Source of the DNA: Thalassospira lohafexi
GTDB taxonomy: Bacteria > Pseudomonadota > Alphaproteobacteria > Rhodospirillales > Thalassospiraceae
Assembly: GCF_002844275.1 (NCBI RefSeq)
Contig: NZ_NXGX01000003.1
Location: 124,001 to 188,000, forward strand
Length of the DNA stretch: 64,000 nucleotides
Direction of reading: 5' to 3'
The notes under the pieces: model-generated
Told to the model about the DNA's origin: nothing
The model's database searches: none
What the model saw: the letters and a program-made list of their open reading frames with translations, nothing else
Made by a program: the position numbers and the translations under genes
Part shown: positions 1 through 8,611 of the stretch, one piece after another
How positions within the stretch are numbered: position 1 is the first letter of the stretch
Layout of the letters: each line of letters starts with the position of its first letter

Positions 1-690
1 GTCGTGCGCGAAAACACCGAAGGCGAATATTCCTCGGTCGGGGGCAAGATGTATCCCGGTACGGACCGCGAAATCGTCATTCAGGAAACGGTGATGTCGC
101 GCACCGGGATTGATCGCATTTTGAAATATGCGTTCGAACTGGCGCAAAAACGCCCGCGCAAACATCTGACCTCGGCAACCAAATCGAACGGCATTTCAAT
201 CACCATGCCCTATTGGGATGAACGGGTGGTCGAAATGGCGAAAAACTATCCCGACGTCAGCTGGGACAAATATCATATCGATATCCTGACCGCCCAGTTC
301 GTCATGAACCCGGACCGCTTTGACGTGGTGGTCGCATCCAACCTGTTTGGCGATATCCTGTCCGACCTTGGCCCGGCCTGCACGGGGACAATCGGTATTG
401 CACCATCGGGCAACATCAACCCGGAACGTAAATTCCCGTCCCTGTTCGAACCGGTACATGGGTCCGCCCCCGACATCGCGGGCAAGGGCATTGCCAACCC
501 GATTGGCCAAATCTGGTCCGGGGCAATGATGCTTGATCATCTGGGCCATACCGATGCCCATGACGCCATCATGCACGCCATTGAAAACATCCTGCTCGAT
601 GAAACGCTCCGCACCGCCGACCTTGGCGGATCGGCCGATACGATCACCTGTGGCAAGGCGATTGCCAAAGCCGTACGCGACAACGCCTAG
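1..690 (+). CDS. dmlA: D-malate/tartrate dehydrogenase (decarboxylating), 5'-truncated by window edge
   Basis: The reading frame is open from base 1, so about 229 C-terminal residues are present and roughly 130 N-terminal ones lie outside the window. The enzyme belongs to the isocitrate/isopropylmalate dehydrogenase family and would oxidise and decarboxylate D-malate or tartrate with NAD in the cytoplasm. Visible signatures are RENTEGEYS (with the family's catalytic Tyr), SATKSNG (catalytic Lys), SNLFGDILSDLGPACTG (metal-binding Asp residues) and PVHGSAPDIAGKGIANP (NAD-binding loop). The wording of these motifs matches the DmlA/TtuC subgroup better than LeuB or Icd, as I recall the sequences. 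A strong hairpin terminator follows at 722-757, so this gene ends its transcription unit. Confidence 0.85.
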   Translation, partial: VVRENTEGEYSSVGGKMYPGTDREIVIQETVMSRTGIDRILKYAFELAQKRPRKHLTSATKSNGISITMPYWDERVVEMAKNYPDVSWDKYHIDILTAQFVMNPDRFDVVVASNLFGDILSDLGPACTGTIGIAPSGNINPERKFPSLFEPVHGSAPDIAGKGIANPIGQIWSGAMMLDHLGHTDAHDAIMHAIENILLDETLRTADLGGSADTITCGKAIAKAVRDNA

Positions 691-721
691 GCAACGCACC
701 TATAAAAATCCGTCCAAATCC

Positions 722-757
722 GGCCTGATCCCCACCTTCCGGGGGTTGGGCCTTTTT
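722..757 (+). terminator. Rho-independent terminator after dmlA
   Basis: A 12-bp stem (722-733 with 741-752, including G-T wobbles) closes a 7-base loop and is followed by five T (753-757). Confidence 0.8.
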
Positions 758-854
758 CGTCTGCCCGCCCATACAAAGTCCGTCATCAAGGACTGCGATG
801 CGCATGCCTGCTCTTCCGTCCCAAGGTTGTGCAAAAACTTAAATTAGTATAGGT

Positions 855-1000
855 ACAGCCCTGCTGCGACGCAGCACCTTAACGGGCAGGCACGCAGACC
901 CGGTCGCCGACCAATATGGCCGACGGGTTGACGCCATACCGCCTGATAACATTCCAGCCCCGGGGACAGCCCCCCGAACCGAATGGGCTTGACGGAGACG
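855..1000 (+). promoter_or_regulatory. Structured 5' leader of the SulP gene, candidate cis-regulatory RNA
   Basis: The 320-base gap between dmlA and the SulP start holds a GC-rich leader with several predicted hairpins: GCTG/CAGC near 862-875, a longer interrupted stem 898-908 with 918-928, and CGGGG/CCCCG near 961-975. An AT-rich stretch (about 835-851) could carry the promoter. I recall a conserved alphaproteobacterial RNA motif called sul1 reported upstream of sulfate-transporter genes; this leader could be a member, but I cannot test that here. An unrelated GC-rich untranslated region is the alternative. Confidence 0.35.
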
Positions 1001-1010
1001 GAGATTTTCT

Positions 1011-2501
1011 GTGAACAGCGATTTTCTTCCGCGTTTGCGGGCTGAATGGCTTGGCAATATTCGCGGCGATGTGCTTTCGGGCCTTGTGGTGGCACTTGCC
1101 CTGATCCCCGAGGCGATTGCCTTTTCAATCATTGCCGGGGTTGATCCCAAGGTCGGGCTGTATGCCTCCTTCTCAATCGCCGTGATCACCGCGATCTTTG
1201 GCGGGCGTCCGGGTATGATTTCGGCCGCGACCGCGGCCACCGCTGTTTTGATGGGCTCGCTTGTCCGTGAGCACGGGCTTGATTACCTGCTCGCGGCAAC
1301 GGTTCTGGCGGGCGTTATCCAGATGGTGGCCGGCGCACTTCGCCTTGGCAGCCTGATGCGCTTTGTGTCCAAATCGGTGATGACCGGCTTTGTCAATGCG
1401 CTCGCCATTTTGATCTTCATGGCGCAGCTCCCCGAACTGACCAATGTCAGCTATATGACCTATGTGATGGTTGCCGGTGGCCTTGCCATCATTTACCTGT
1501 TCCCGCGCATTACCAAGGCCATCCCGTCGCCACTGGTGTGCATTGTGGTTCTGACCCTTGTGTCGCTGGCAATTCATGCCGATGTGCGCACGGTTGGCGA
1601 TATGGGCGCATTGCCCGATGCCTTCCCGGCAATCTATTTGCCCAACATTCCGCTTAACCTTGATACCTTCCTGATCATCCTGCCCTATTCGGCAGCGGTT
1701 GCCGCCGTTGGTCTTTTGGAAAGCCTGATGACCGCGCAGATCGTTGATGAGTTGACCGACACATCGTCAGACCGCACGCGTGAATGTTACGGTCAGGGCA
1801 TTGCCAACTTCTTCACCGGTTTCATCGGGGGCATGGCCGGCTGTGCGATGATTGGTCAGTCCGTGATCAACGTCAAATCGGGCGGCCGTGGCCGTTTGTC
1901 GACCTTCCTTGCGGGTATTTATCTTCTGATCCTGATTGTGGTTCTGGGCGATCTGGTGGCGATCATTCCGATGCCGGCTCTTGTTGCCATCATGATCATG
2001 GTGTCCATCGGGACATTCAGTTGGTCATCGATCAAGGACCTCAAACACCACCCGCGCAGTTCGTCGATTGTGATGCTCGCCACCGTGATTGCCGTGGTTG
2101 GTACGCACAATCTGGCGATTGGTGTTCTGGTCGGTGTGTTGCTGTCGGGTATTTTCTTTGCCTGGAAAATCGCGCAGATTTTCCGCATCACCAGCACGCT
2201 TGATGATGCTGGTGCGCACCGCACTTATGAAGTCCGTGGTCAGATTTTCTTTGCCTCGGTCGAAGACTTCACCAAGGCATTCGATTTCCGCGAAGCACTT
2301 GATAAAGTCACCATCGATGTCAGCCACGCACATATCTGGGATATTTCAAGTGTTGCCGCCCTTGATATGGTCGTGTTGAAATTCCGTCGTGAAGGGGCCG
2401 AAGTCGAATTGATCGGTCTCAATGAAGCCAGTGAAACAATCGTCGATAAACTGGCCATCCATGATAAGCCCGGCGCGCTTGAACGCCTGATGGGCCACTA
2501 A
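1011..2501 (+). CDS. SulP-family inorganic anion transporter with C-terminal STAS domain
   Basis: A 496-residue inner-membrane transporter of the SulP/SLC26 family, which moves sulfate, bicarbonate or related anions. Hydrophobic segments fill residues about 20-385. The early stretch GLVVALALIPEAIAFSIIAG is the typical SulP opening. The last ~100 residues form a STAS domain (start near RTYEVRGQIFFASVEDF; DVSHAHIWDISSVAALD resembles the anti-sigma-antagonist core). The start is GTG with GGAG at 1000-1003 seven bases upstream. It is followed after 31 bases by a universal stress protein gene, a common pairing in proteobacteria. The ion moved cannot be told from sequence; no other sulfate genes are nearby. 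Confidence 0.88.
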   Translation: MNSDFLPRLRAEWLGNIRGDVLSGLVVALALIPEAIAFSIIAGVDPKVGLYASFSIAVITAIFGGRPGMISAATAATAVLMGSLVREHGLDYLLAATVLAGVIQMVAGALRLGSLMRFVSKSVMTGFVNALAILIFMAQLPELTNVSYMTYVMVAGGLAIIYLFPRITKAIPSPLVCIVVLTLVSLAIHADVRTVGDMGALPDAFPAIYLPNIPLNLDTFLIILPYSAAVAAVGLLESLMTAQIVDELTDTSSDRTRECYGQGIANFFTGFIGGMAGCAMIGQSVINVKSGGRGRLSTFLAGIYLLILIVVLGDLVAIIPMPALVAIMIMVSIGTFSWSSIKDLKHHPRSSSIVMLATVIAVVGTHNLAIGVLVGVLLSGIFFAWKIAQIFRITSTLDDAGAHRTYEVRGQIFFASVEDFTKAFDFREALDKVTIDVSHAHIWDISSVAALDMVVLKFRREGAEVELIGLNEASETIVDKLAIHDKPGALERLMGH

Positions 2502-2532
2502 GCCCACAGGGCAAGGGAAAAGGGAAACGATC

Positions 2533-3387
2533 ATGACACATCTGATCGCATTGATTGACGGATCGGGTTATTCGCAAAGCGTTTGCGACCTGACACGCTG
2601 GGTGGCCGAGCGCACAAGCGCATCGGTTGACCTGATGCATGTTCTGGGCCGGCGCGGTATAGGTTCCGAACCCGCTGATCTGAGTGGTAATCTTAAGCTT
2701 GGCGCACGCACAGCCTTGCTTAAGGAACTTTCCGATCTGGATGAGCAAAAAGCCAAGCTTGAGCTCAAACGCGGGCGACTTCTTCTTGAAGAAGCCAAAT
2801 CCGGGCTTGAGGAAGGTGGGCTTAAAACTGTCGGCACCAAATTGCGCCACGGCGATCTGATCGAAAGCCTTGCCGAATTTGAAGGCGATGCCGATTTGAT
2901 CGTGATTGGCAAACGCGGTGAAGCCGCCGATTTTGCCAAACTGCATCTGGGATCGAACCTTGAACGGGTTGTCCGTGCGGCCACGAAGCCCGTACTTGTC
3001 GCGTCACGCGCATTCAAACCTATCGAGAAATTCCTGATCGCCTTTGATGGCGGCGAAAGTGCCATGAAGGCTGTGCGTCACATTGCCGCGGGCAAGCTGT
3101 TTACCGACTTGCCCTGCACCTTGCTGTGCGTTGGCAAATCAACCGACAGCCTGCAGGAAAAACTCGATCAGGCCGCAGAAATCCTGCGCACCGCAGGCTA
3201 TAGCGTCAACGCCGAGTTCGCCGCAGGCGAACCCGAAGACGTCATCAAGGACCGGATCAAAGCCGACAACATCGATCTTCTGGTCATGGGTGCCTATGGC
3301 CATTCACGCATCCGCAACCTGATCATCGGCAGCACCACCACCGAAATGGTCCGGTCCTGTCAGGTTCCGGTGATGATGTTCCGCTAA
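2533..3387 (+). CDS. Universal stress protein, tandem UspA domains
   Basis: A soluble 284-residue protein with two UspA-type folds, about residues 1-155 and 160-284. The second half keeps the nucleotide-binding pattern of the family (LLVMGAYGHSRIRNLIIGSTT, a G-x-x-G-x(9)-G-S/T signature). The first half has a related but longer helix insert rich in Lys and Glu (residues 55-95). It lies 31 bases behind the SulP gene on the same strand and shares the terminator at 3421-3448, so the two are probably co-transcribed. USP partners of SulP proteins are thought to modulate transport, but no direct role can be read here. Confidence 0.85.
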   Translation: MTHLIALIDGSGYSQSVCDLTRWVAERTSASVDLMHVLGRRGIGSEPADLSGNLKLGARTALLKELSDLDEQKAKLELKRGRLLLEEAKSGLEEGGLKTVGTKLRHGDLIESLAEFEGDADLIVIGKRGEAADFAKLHLGSNLERVVRAATKPVLVASRAFKPIEKFLIAFDGGESAMKAVRHIAAGKLFTDLPCTLLCVGKSTDSLQEKLDQAAEILRTAGYSVNAEFAAGEPEDVIKDRIKADNIDLLVMGAYGHSRIRNLIIGSTTTEMVRSCQVPVMMFR

Positions 3388-3417
3388 GTCGGGCAAAACG
3401 CAATCATCAGACAAATA

Positions 3418-3448
3418 AAAAGCCCGGCAGATCACCTGCCGGGCTTTT
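3418..3448. terminator. Bidirectional terminator between the USP and lipoprotein genes
   Basis: A perfect 10-bp stem (3421-3430 with 3436-3445) and 5-base loop carries T-rich runs on both strands. It serves the converging USP gene (+) and lipoprotein gene (-). Confidence 0.85.
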
Positions 3449-3471
3449 GTCATACATAACGGATTTCGCGT

Positions 3472-3488
3472 CTTAGGCTCAGGGCCTA
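3472..3488. repeat. 17-base repeat, copy 1
   Basis: CTTAGGCTCAGGGCCTA occurs here and at 14321-14337. Both copies lie at the 3' end of a minus-strand gene. The core TAGGC/GCCTA is itself an inverted repeat. Confidence 0.8.
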
Positions 3489-3489
3489 T

Positions 3490-4086
3490 TCAGCGGACCA
3501 GAAAACGTCCAAGATTGGCGTTGATCTGACGTTCAAGTTCGCGGTCCAGATCCATCAGAACGGTTGCGGTTTCGTCGTAAATTGCCTTTTCACGCTCGGC
3601 GACCGACATTGATTCTGAAAGTGTGTGCGACCGTGCGGCCATGGCCTGCACTTCGCCCTTCTGAACGCCATTGGCATCAAGAAGTTCAAGCTTGGCGGCA
3701 ACCTTAAGCTCGATATTTTCTGACTGATCATCGGTAAAGGCACCTTTGATGCCCTTGGTCGTTTTAAGCGCGTTTGACGTGATCGATGCCTCGGTCACGG
3801 AATAGCGCAGCATGTCGCTGGTACCGGCCGTCTGGATACGGTCATCGGGCCAGTTCATTGCCATTTTGCCAAGGCTGAAGGGCAGGCTGTTGGCCATGGA
3901 CCCATTTACTTTTGAATCCCACGCAGCAACTTTTTCAACCGGCCCGGCGGCAAACACAATCGGTTGAAGATGACGCCAGGTGACATCGGGGTAATTTGCC
4001 ACCGGCGTGCTGGTGCAGGCCGCCAGCAGCGCAACCATGACACCGGCAATGCTTGCGCGCATGCCATTGATGGACAATACCTTCAT
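3490..4086 (-). CDS. Hypothetical outer-membrane or periplasmic lipoprotein
   Basis: Translation from 4086 gives 198 residues beginning with a lipoprotein signal peptide; the lipobox is LLAAC with the acylated Cys at residue 24. A strong GAGGGAG Shine-Dalgarno lies 9 bases before this ATG and inside a longer possible reading frame starting at 4107, so the shorter start is preferred. The mature part is polar with no catalytic motif I recognise, and its C-terminal half is rich in charged helix. Function is unknown. It stands alone between the Hsp33 gene and a shared terminator. Confidence 0.7.
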   Translation of the reverse strand: MKVLSINGMRASIAGVMVALLAACTSTPVANYPDVTWRHLQPIVFAAGPVEKVAAWDSKVNGSMANSLPFSLGKMAMNWPDDRIQTAGTSDMLRYSVTEASITSNALKTTKGIKGAFTDDQSENIELKVAAKLELLDANGVQKGEVQAMAARSHTLSESMSVAEREKAIYDETATVLMDLDRELERQINANLGRFLVR

Positions 4087-4123
4087 GAAATCAAACTCCC
4101 TCGTCATTCAAAACTCATACAAA

Positions 4124-4159
4124 AACGTCACCATGGATTTGGTTATCCATGGTGACGTT
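4124..4159 (-). terminator. Hairpin terminator downstream of hslO
   Basis: A perfect 14-bp inverted repeat (4124-4137 with 4146-4159) around an 8-base loop lies about 50 bases after the hslO stop and is followed by a T run in the minus direction. Confidence 0.65.
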
Positions 4160-4208
4160 GCGTGATGATTAAGGCAAGCCTGTGACAGGCTAATGCGCTG
4201 TAATCTTT

Positions 4209-5168
4209 TTATGAACTTTGCACGTCATCGGCCTTAAAAGCCCGAATGTCTGCTTCGTTAAAGCCATAACGCGTGTTGCAGAACTGGCACGACACCGCAA
4301 CTTCACCGGTGTCACTTTCGCGCATCGACAGCAATTCGTCGAGCGGATAGGTCACAAGCGCACCTTCGATCTTTTCGCGCGAACAGCGACATTTGAACCG
4401 CAATTCCGCCTGTTCGAACACACGTGGTTCTTCATCATGGAACAGGCGCCAGATCAAATCATGTGCCGACAGTGAGATATCGACAAGTTCGGTTTCCGTC
4501 GCACTGGTCATCAGGATTTTTGACCTGTTCCAGTCCTCGGCAACCTTTTCGCCTTCTTCCGGGGTGGCGGCATCGCCAGATGCACTGACCGGCAAGCGTT
4601 GCAGGAACAATCCACCAACCCACCAGTCGGCATCAATCTCACCCTGATGAACTTCAAGTTTAAAGGCGGTTTCAAGCTGCTCGGACTGGCGGAAATAGGC
4701 CTCTGCACATTCCGAAAGGGTTGCCCCTTCAAGCGACACAATACCCTGATAGCGTTCATGCTCATCGCCCTGATCGACCGTAAAGGCAATATGCCCGCGG
4801 CCCATCAGTTTAAGAACCTGCCCGCGAAGGGCTTCTTCCCCGCCTTCTTCGGCGGCAATCAGGGTATTGAGGCGGTCTTCATCAACCCGAAGACACGCCC
4901 GTACATTGCCCTCACTGTCAACATCGACCACCAGCATGCTGATCGGCCCGTCCGACGATGTCTGAAGGGTAAACAGCCCGTCATATTTCAACGACGACGA
5001 CAACAGCACCGCAAGGCCAATCATCTCACCCAAAAGGTGGTTGGCCAGCGCAGGATAACTATGCTGACCAATGATGGTCTGCACCGTCGGGCCAAGGCGC
5101 GTAAAGCGGCCACGGATGTTGGAATGATCCAGCGTGAAGGGCTGGCAAAAATCGACAGCGATCTGCAT
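4209..5168 (-). CDS. hslO: Hsp33 redox-activated chaperone
   Basis: The product is a cytoplasmic holdase activated by oxidative unfolding. The N-terminal domain shows the usual GEMIGLAVLLSSSLKYDG and DGPISMLVVD stretches. The C-terminal redox switch carries the zinc-binding cysteines as CRC and, about 30 residues later, CQFC. From 5168 the protein is 319 residues, near the family norm. A frame extension to 5201 adds 11 residues but has no ribosome site, whereas GGAAG lies just before 5168, so I chose 5168. The upstream DNA contains a long perfect inverted repeat (5190-5242). The gene is monocistronic by spacing. Confidence 0.93.
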   Translation of the reverse strand: MQIAVDFCQPFTLDHSNIRGRFTRLGPTVQTIIGQHSYPALANHLLGEMIGLAVLLSSSLKYDGLFTLQTSSDGPISMLVVDVDSEGNVRACLRVDEDRLNTLIAAEEGGEEALRGQVLKLMGRGHIAFTVDQGDEHERYQGIVSLEGATLSECAEAYFRQSEQLETAFKLEVHQGEIDADWWVGGLFLQRLPVSASGDAATPEEGEKVAEDWNRSKILMTSATETELVDISLSAHDLIWRLFHDEEPRVFEQAELRFKCRCSREKIEGALVTYPLDELLSMRESDTGEVAVSCQFCNTRYGFNEADIRAFKADDVQSS

Positions 5169-5189
5169 GTTCGGCTTCCGGTTGTTAGA

Positions 5190-5242
5190 GTCAGGACTCA
5201 TTAATCTGATTGACCATTACAAACAAATTAATGAGTCCTGAC
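5190..5242. repeat. 16-bp perfect inverted repeat upstream of hslO
   Basis: Arms 5190-5205 and 5227-5242 are exact reverse complements separated by 21 bases. No T run follows on either side, so it is not a standard terminator. It lies where the hslO promoter or leader should be. Confidence 0.75.
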
Positions 5243-5328
5243 CCTAGGTGTTTGGGGCCGTATAACAAGTCCGACCCATCATTGTCGAGGCGCTTTCATC
5301 AAACGCCCGCTTACATAACTCAGCATGG

Positions 5329-5354
5329 CAAAAGGGGCAGTCAAAACTGCCCCT
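5329..5354 (-). terminator. Terminator of the argD-argF operon
   Basis: A 9-bp stem (5333-5341 with 5346-5354), CAAA loop and a short T run in the minus direction lie 35 bases past the argF stop. Confidence 0.8.
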
Positions 5355-5389
5355 CTGCGAATTCGTAATGCCTTATTTAGGTTGCCTAC

Positions 5390-6307
5390 TCAGGATGGCA
5401 AGCCGTTAAAGCAGTATAGCAGAACCCCTTTCTGCGCATGCAGACGGTTTTCGGCTTCGTCAAACACCACCGATTGCGGGCCGTCGATCACCTCGTCGGT
5501 GACTTCTTCGTTGCGATGCGCTGGCAGGCAATGCATGAAAATCGCATCATCCTTGGCCTGCGCCATGGTTTTGGCGTTGATCTGATAAGGAGCAAGCGCT
5601 TCCATGCGGGCATCGTAATCCTCATCCCCCATCGAAACCCAGCAATCTGTAACAACAACATCAGCACCGGCCAGCGCACTATCAAGGTCGGTCATCCGCA
5701 CCTTGCCACCATCGACATTGGCGGTCTCAATCATTCCCTGATTGGGGCGATAGCCCGCCGGGCAGGCCATATCCATTGAAAAGCCGAATTTCGACGAGGC
5801 ATGGATAAAGGATGCCGACACGTTATTACCATCCCCGACCCAGGCAAATTTAAGCCCGTCAAGACGGCCTTTATGTTCCTTGATCGTCATCAGGTCGGCC
5901 ATGATCTGGCACGGGTGGCTTTGATCGGTCAGGCCATTGATCACCGGCACCGTGGCGTATTTCGCCATTTCCAAAAGTTTGGATTCATCGGTGGTACGGA
6001 TCATGATCGCATCGACAAAACGCGACAAAACGCGCGCCGTATCGGCAATGGTTTCGCCACGGCCAAGCTGGCTGCTGTCGGCATCAAGCACGACAACATC
6101 ACCGCCAAGCTGACGCATGCCGACTTCAAATGACACGCGTGTACGGGTCGATGGCTTTTCGAAAATAAGGGCCAGAGTTTTACCCGCAAGCGGCTTGTCC
6201 CCAAACGGGGCTTTACCCGCTTTTTCGGAATCCCCAAGGGTCAGAATATCGTTCAGCGTGCCCGACGGCAGCACATCGATATCGAGAAAATGGCGAATAT
6301 CAGTCAT
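5390..6307 (-). CDS. argF: Ornithine carbamoyltransferase
   Basis: The enzyme joins ornithine and carbamoyl phosphate to citrulline in arginine synthesis (EC 2.1.3.3). The 305-residue length is standard. FEKPSTRTRVSFE is the carbamoyl-phosphate-binding loop, HPCQ (in DQSHPCQIMAD) the second substrate motif, and MHCLPAHRNEEV the ornithine-side HCLP motif. It follows argD by 26 bases on the same strand and is followed by a terminator, so the pair is an argD-argF operon. argG lies separately at 15.2-16.4 kb. Confidence 0.96.
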   Translation of the reverse strand: MTDIRHFLDIDVLPSGTLNDILTLGDSEKAGKAPFGDKPLAGKTLALIFEKPSTRTRVSFEVGMRQLGGDVVVLDADSSQLGRGETIADTARVLSRFVDAIMIRTTDESKLLEMAKYATVPVINGLTDQSHPCQIMADLMTIKEHKGRLDGLKFAWVGDGNNVSASFIHASSKFGFSMDMACPAGYRPNQGMIETANVDGGKVRMTDLDSALAGADVVVTDCWVSMGDEDYDARMEALAPYQINAKTMAQAKDDAIFMHCLPAHRNEEVTDEVIDGPQSVVFDEAENRLHAQKGVLLYCFNGLPS

Positions 6308-6333
6308 AAATCAATCTTCCTTACTGCGCGCCA

Positions 6334-7506
6334 TTACGACGCGAGAGCAGCCGCGCACGCATCAATTGCGGTCAGCGCCTCGTCAACATGGGTTTTGGTG
6401 ATGTTAAGCGGCGGTATAAGTCGCACCACATTGTCGCCTGCCGGAACCGTCAAAAGGTTCAACTCACGCAGTTTGGCAACAACTTCACCGTTGTTTGGCA
6501 CTGTTTTCATGCCCAAAAGAAGGCCCCTGCCGCGTACTTCTTCGATAAAGCCCGGATGCTTGCGCGCAATCGCATCAAGCCCATCACGGATCAAGCCGCT
6601 CATCTCAAGCACATGGTCCAGGAAACCGGGTTTCAGAACTTCATCAAGCACCGCATTGGCCGCCGCCGTTGCCAGCTGATTGCCGCCAAAGGTCGTCCCG
6701 TGCATGCCCGGCGAAAAGGCCGCAGCCGCCTTTTCATTGGCCAAAAGGGCACCGATCGGGAATCCACCGCCAAGCCCCTTGGCAGAAGACACAATATCGG
6801 GCTGCATGTCCGACCATTCATAGCAAAACAGCTTGCCGGTCCGGCCAATGCCGGTCTGAACTTCGTCAAACATCACAAGCAGGCCAAACTCGTCAGCCGC
6901 CTTGCGCACCCCTTCAAGATAACCGTCTGGCGCCTTGCAAATCCCGCCTTCGCCCTGAATGGGCTCAAGCAAAATACCGCCGGTGTTTTCGGTAATGCCA
7001 TTGCGCAATTCATTGAGATTGCCAAAGGCCACCCGGTCAAAACCATCAGGCATCGGGCCAAAGCCCTCACGGTACTTTTCGCTATAGCCCGCGGTCAGCG
7101 TGCCCAAGGTCCGGCCATGAAACGCATTGGTCGCGACCAATATGCGGTTCTTTTGCGCATGGCCCGACACATGCTGATACCGGCGCAGCATCTTGATGCC
7201 CGCCTCGTTGGCTTCCGCACCGGAGTTACAGAAGAAAACCGTATCGGCAAAACTGTTGGCAATCAGTCGTTCGGCCAGTTTCTGCTGACCGGGCATCTGA
7301 TACAGGTTCGATGTATGCCAAAGTTTGCCAACCTGTTCGGTCAGTTCCTTAACAAGATGCGGGTGCGAATGGCCAAGGGTATTGACCGCAATACCCGACC
7401 CGAAATCGAGGAATCGTCGGCCGTCCTGCGCAAAGAGATAAGGTCCAACACCTTTCTCAAAGGCCAGATCGGCCCGCGCGTAGGTCGGCATGACGGGAGT
7501 AATCAC
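6334..7506 (-). CDS. argD: Acetylornithine aminotransferase
   Basis: A class III PLP-dependent aminotransferase converting N-acetylglutamate semialdehyde to N-acetylornithine; it often also serves lysine synthesis. VMFDEVQTGIGRTGKLF carries the PLP-ring Asp, and SSAKGLGGGFPIGALL holds the Schiff-base Lys. The frame is open back to 7659, but a GTG at 7504-7506 is preceded by GAGGA at 8-base spacing and gives a 390-residue protein starting directly at the conserved MITPVMPTYARADLAFEKG. A sigma70-type promoter lies at 7585-7613. It leads the argD-argF operon. Confidence 0.94.
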   Translation of the reverse strand: MITPVMPTYARADLAFEKGVGPYLFAQDGRRFLDFGSGIAVNTLGHSHPHLVKELTEQVGKLWHTSNLYQMPGQQKLAERLIANSFADTVFFCNSGAEANEAGIKMLRRYQHVSGHAQKNRILVATNAFHGRTLGTLTAGYSEKYREGFGPMPDGFDRVAFGNLNELRNGITENTGGILLEPIQGEGGICKAPDGYLEGVRKAADEFGLLVMFDEVQTGIGRTGKLFCYEWSDMQPDIVSSAKGLGGGFPIGALLANEKAAAAFSPGMHGTTFGGNQLATAAANAVLDEVLKPGFLDHVLEMSGLIRDGLDAIARKHPGFIEEVRGRGLLLGMKTVPNNGEVVAKLRELNLLTVPAGDNVVRLIPPLNITKTHVDEALTAIDACAAALAS

Positions 7507-7584
7507 TTTTTCATTCCTCAAATTCGGGTAGAAACACATTCTTGACCGTTTGGTCAGCTCCGGCAGAATACCGGGAAGCCGGGG

Positions 7585-7613
7585 AGTATCAAGAGATTCC
7601 TGATGTCTGTCAA
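7585..7613 (-). promoter_or_regulatory. Sigma70-type promoter of argD-argF
   Basis: On the minus strand TTGACA (7608-7613) and GATACT (7585-7590) are 17 bases apart, about 80 bases before the argD start. A small inverted repeat TGACC/GGTCA (7543-7556) lies in the leader. Confidence 0.65.
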
Positions 7614-7661
7614 CGCCGCAAAACCCCGTAGACCGCACAGCACAAACTGGCCACCACAATG

Positions 7662-7694
7662 AAAAAGGGCAGCATCCACGATGTGATGCTGCCC
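7662..7694 (-). terminator. Terminator of the ABC-2 permease gene
   Basis: A 10-bp stem (7667-7676 with 7685-7694) is followed by five T in the minus direction, 40 bases past the permease stop. Confidence 0.8.
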
Positions 7695-7734
7695 GATTGA
7701 TTGGTTTTGCGCCAGACCGCGCTGTTTGGCGTGG

Positions 7735-8529
7735 TTACGCCTTAAGCTTATACCCGCTTTTGATCATGCGATAGCACAGCAACCACAACAACGCATTGAC
7801 CGCTGCCAACACAACAACGCCGGTCATGATGGTGCCGTCCGAAATGCCGGTAAAGCCATAGCGGAACCCGTCAATCATGTAAAAGAACGGGTTGAAATGC
7901 ACCAGAATCTGACCCGCTTCGGGCAGGCTGTCCGCACTGTAAAACGTGCCAGACAGGAACGACAGCGGAGTGACGACAAAGTTGGTGACCACGGCGATAT
8001 GGTCGAACTTCTCGGCCCAGACACCGCCCGCAATCCCCAGAAGGGCCAGCATCAAGGACGCAGAAATCCCGAAATACAGGATCGCCCAGATGTTATGGAT
8101 GCGGATATCGACAAAGAACGCCATGACAATGGCGGTAACAGCACCCACCATCACACCACGGGTCACCGCACCAAAGGCAAACCCGGCAACCATTTCACCG
8201 GCTGACAATGGTGGCATCAAAACATCGACAATATTGCCCTGAACTTTCGCAATCGTCAGCGAACTTGATGAATTGGCAAAGGCGTTTTGGGCCATGGTCA
8301 TCATGACAAGACCAGGCGCGAGGAAGGTGGCGAAGGCAATACCATTTACTGTCTCAACCGCCCGGCCAAGCGCCAGCAGGAACACAGCAAGAAACAGAAG
8401 ACTGGTCACAACCGGCGCGCCAATGGTTTGCAGATGCACATTGAGGAAGCGTCGAACTTCCTTGGCATACAGCGTCCAAAGACCAAGCCAATTGACCGCG
8501 CCCATCTGACGTGGGGCTAGTTCACTCAT
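7735..8529 (-). CDS. ABC-2 type transporter permease (orphan)
   Basis: A 264-residue inner-membrane protein of the ABC-2 (NodJ/DrrB-like) permease family with about six membrane spans. Start at 8529 is supported by AAGGAAA just upstream; the frame extends further but without a ribosome site. The central region NAFANSSSSLTIAKVQGNIVDVLMPPLSAGEMVAG is typical for exporters of this type, and the C-terminal LSFLSGTFYSADSLPEAGQ loop is the family hallmark. No ATP-binding subunit is next to it, which is unusual since such permeases normally sit beside one. The substrate is unknown. Confidence 0.82.
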   Translation of the reverse strand: MSELAPRQMGAVNWLGLWTLYAKEVRRFLNVHLQTIGAPVVTSLLFLAVFLLALGRAVETVNGIAFATFLAPGLVMMTMAQNAFANSSSSLTIAKVQGNIVDVLMPPLSAGEMVAGFAFGAVTRGVMVGAVTAIVMAFFVDIRIHNIWAILYFGISASLMLALLGIAGGVWAEKFDHIAVVTNFVVTPLSFLSGTFYSADSLPEAGQILVHFNPFFYMIDGFRYGFTGISDGTIMTGVVVLAAVNALLWLLCYRMIKSGYKLKA

Positions 8530-8611
8530 AGAATTTCCTTCGGAAAAATGCAGACAATTGCCGGTAAAATAGGGAGAGTAGGGTACTTGTTGCAAGGGTG
8601 CGTATTCATTC

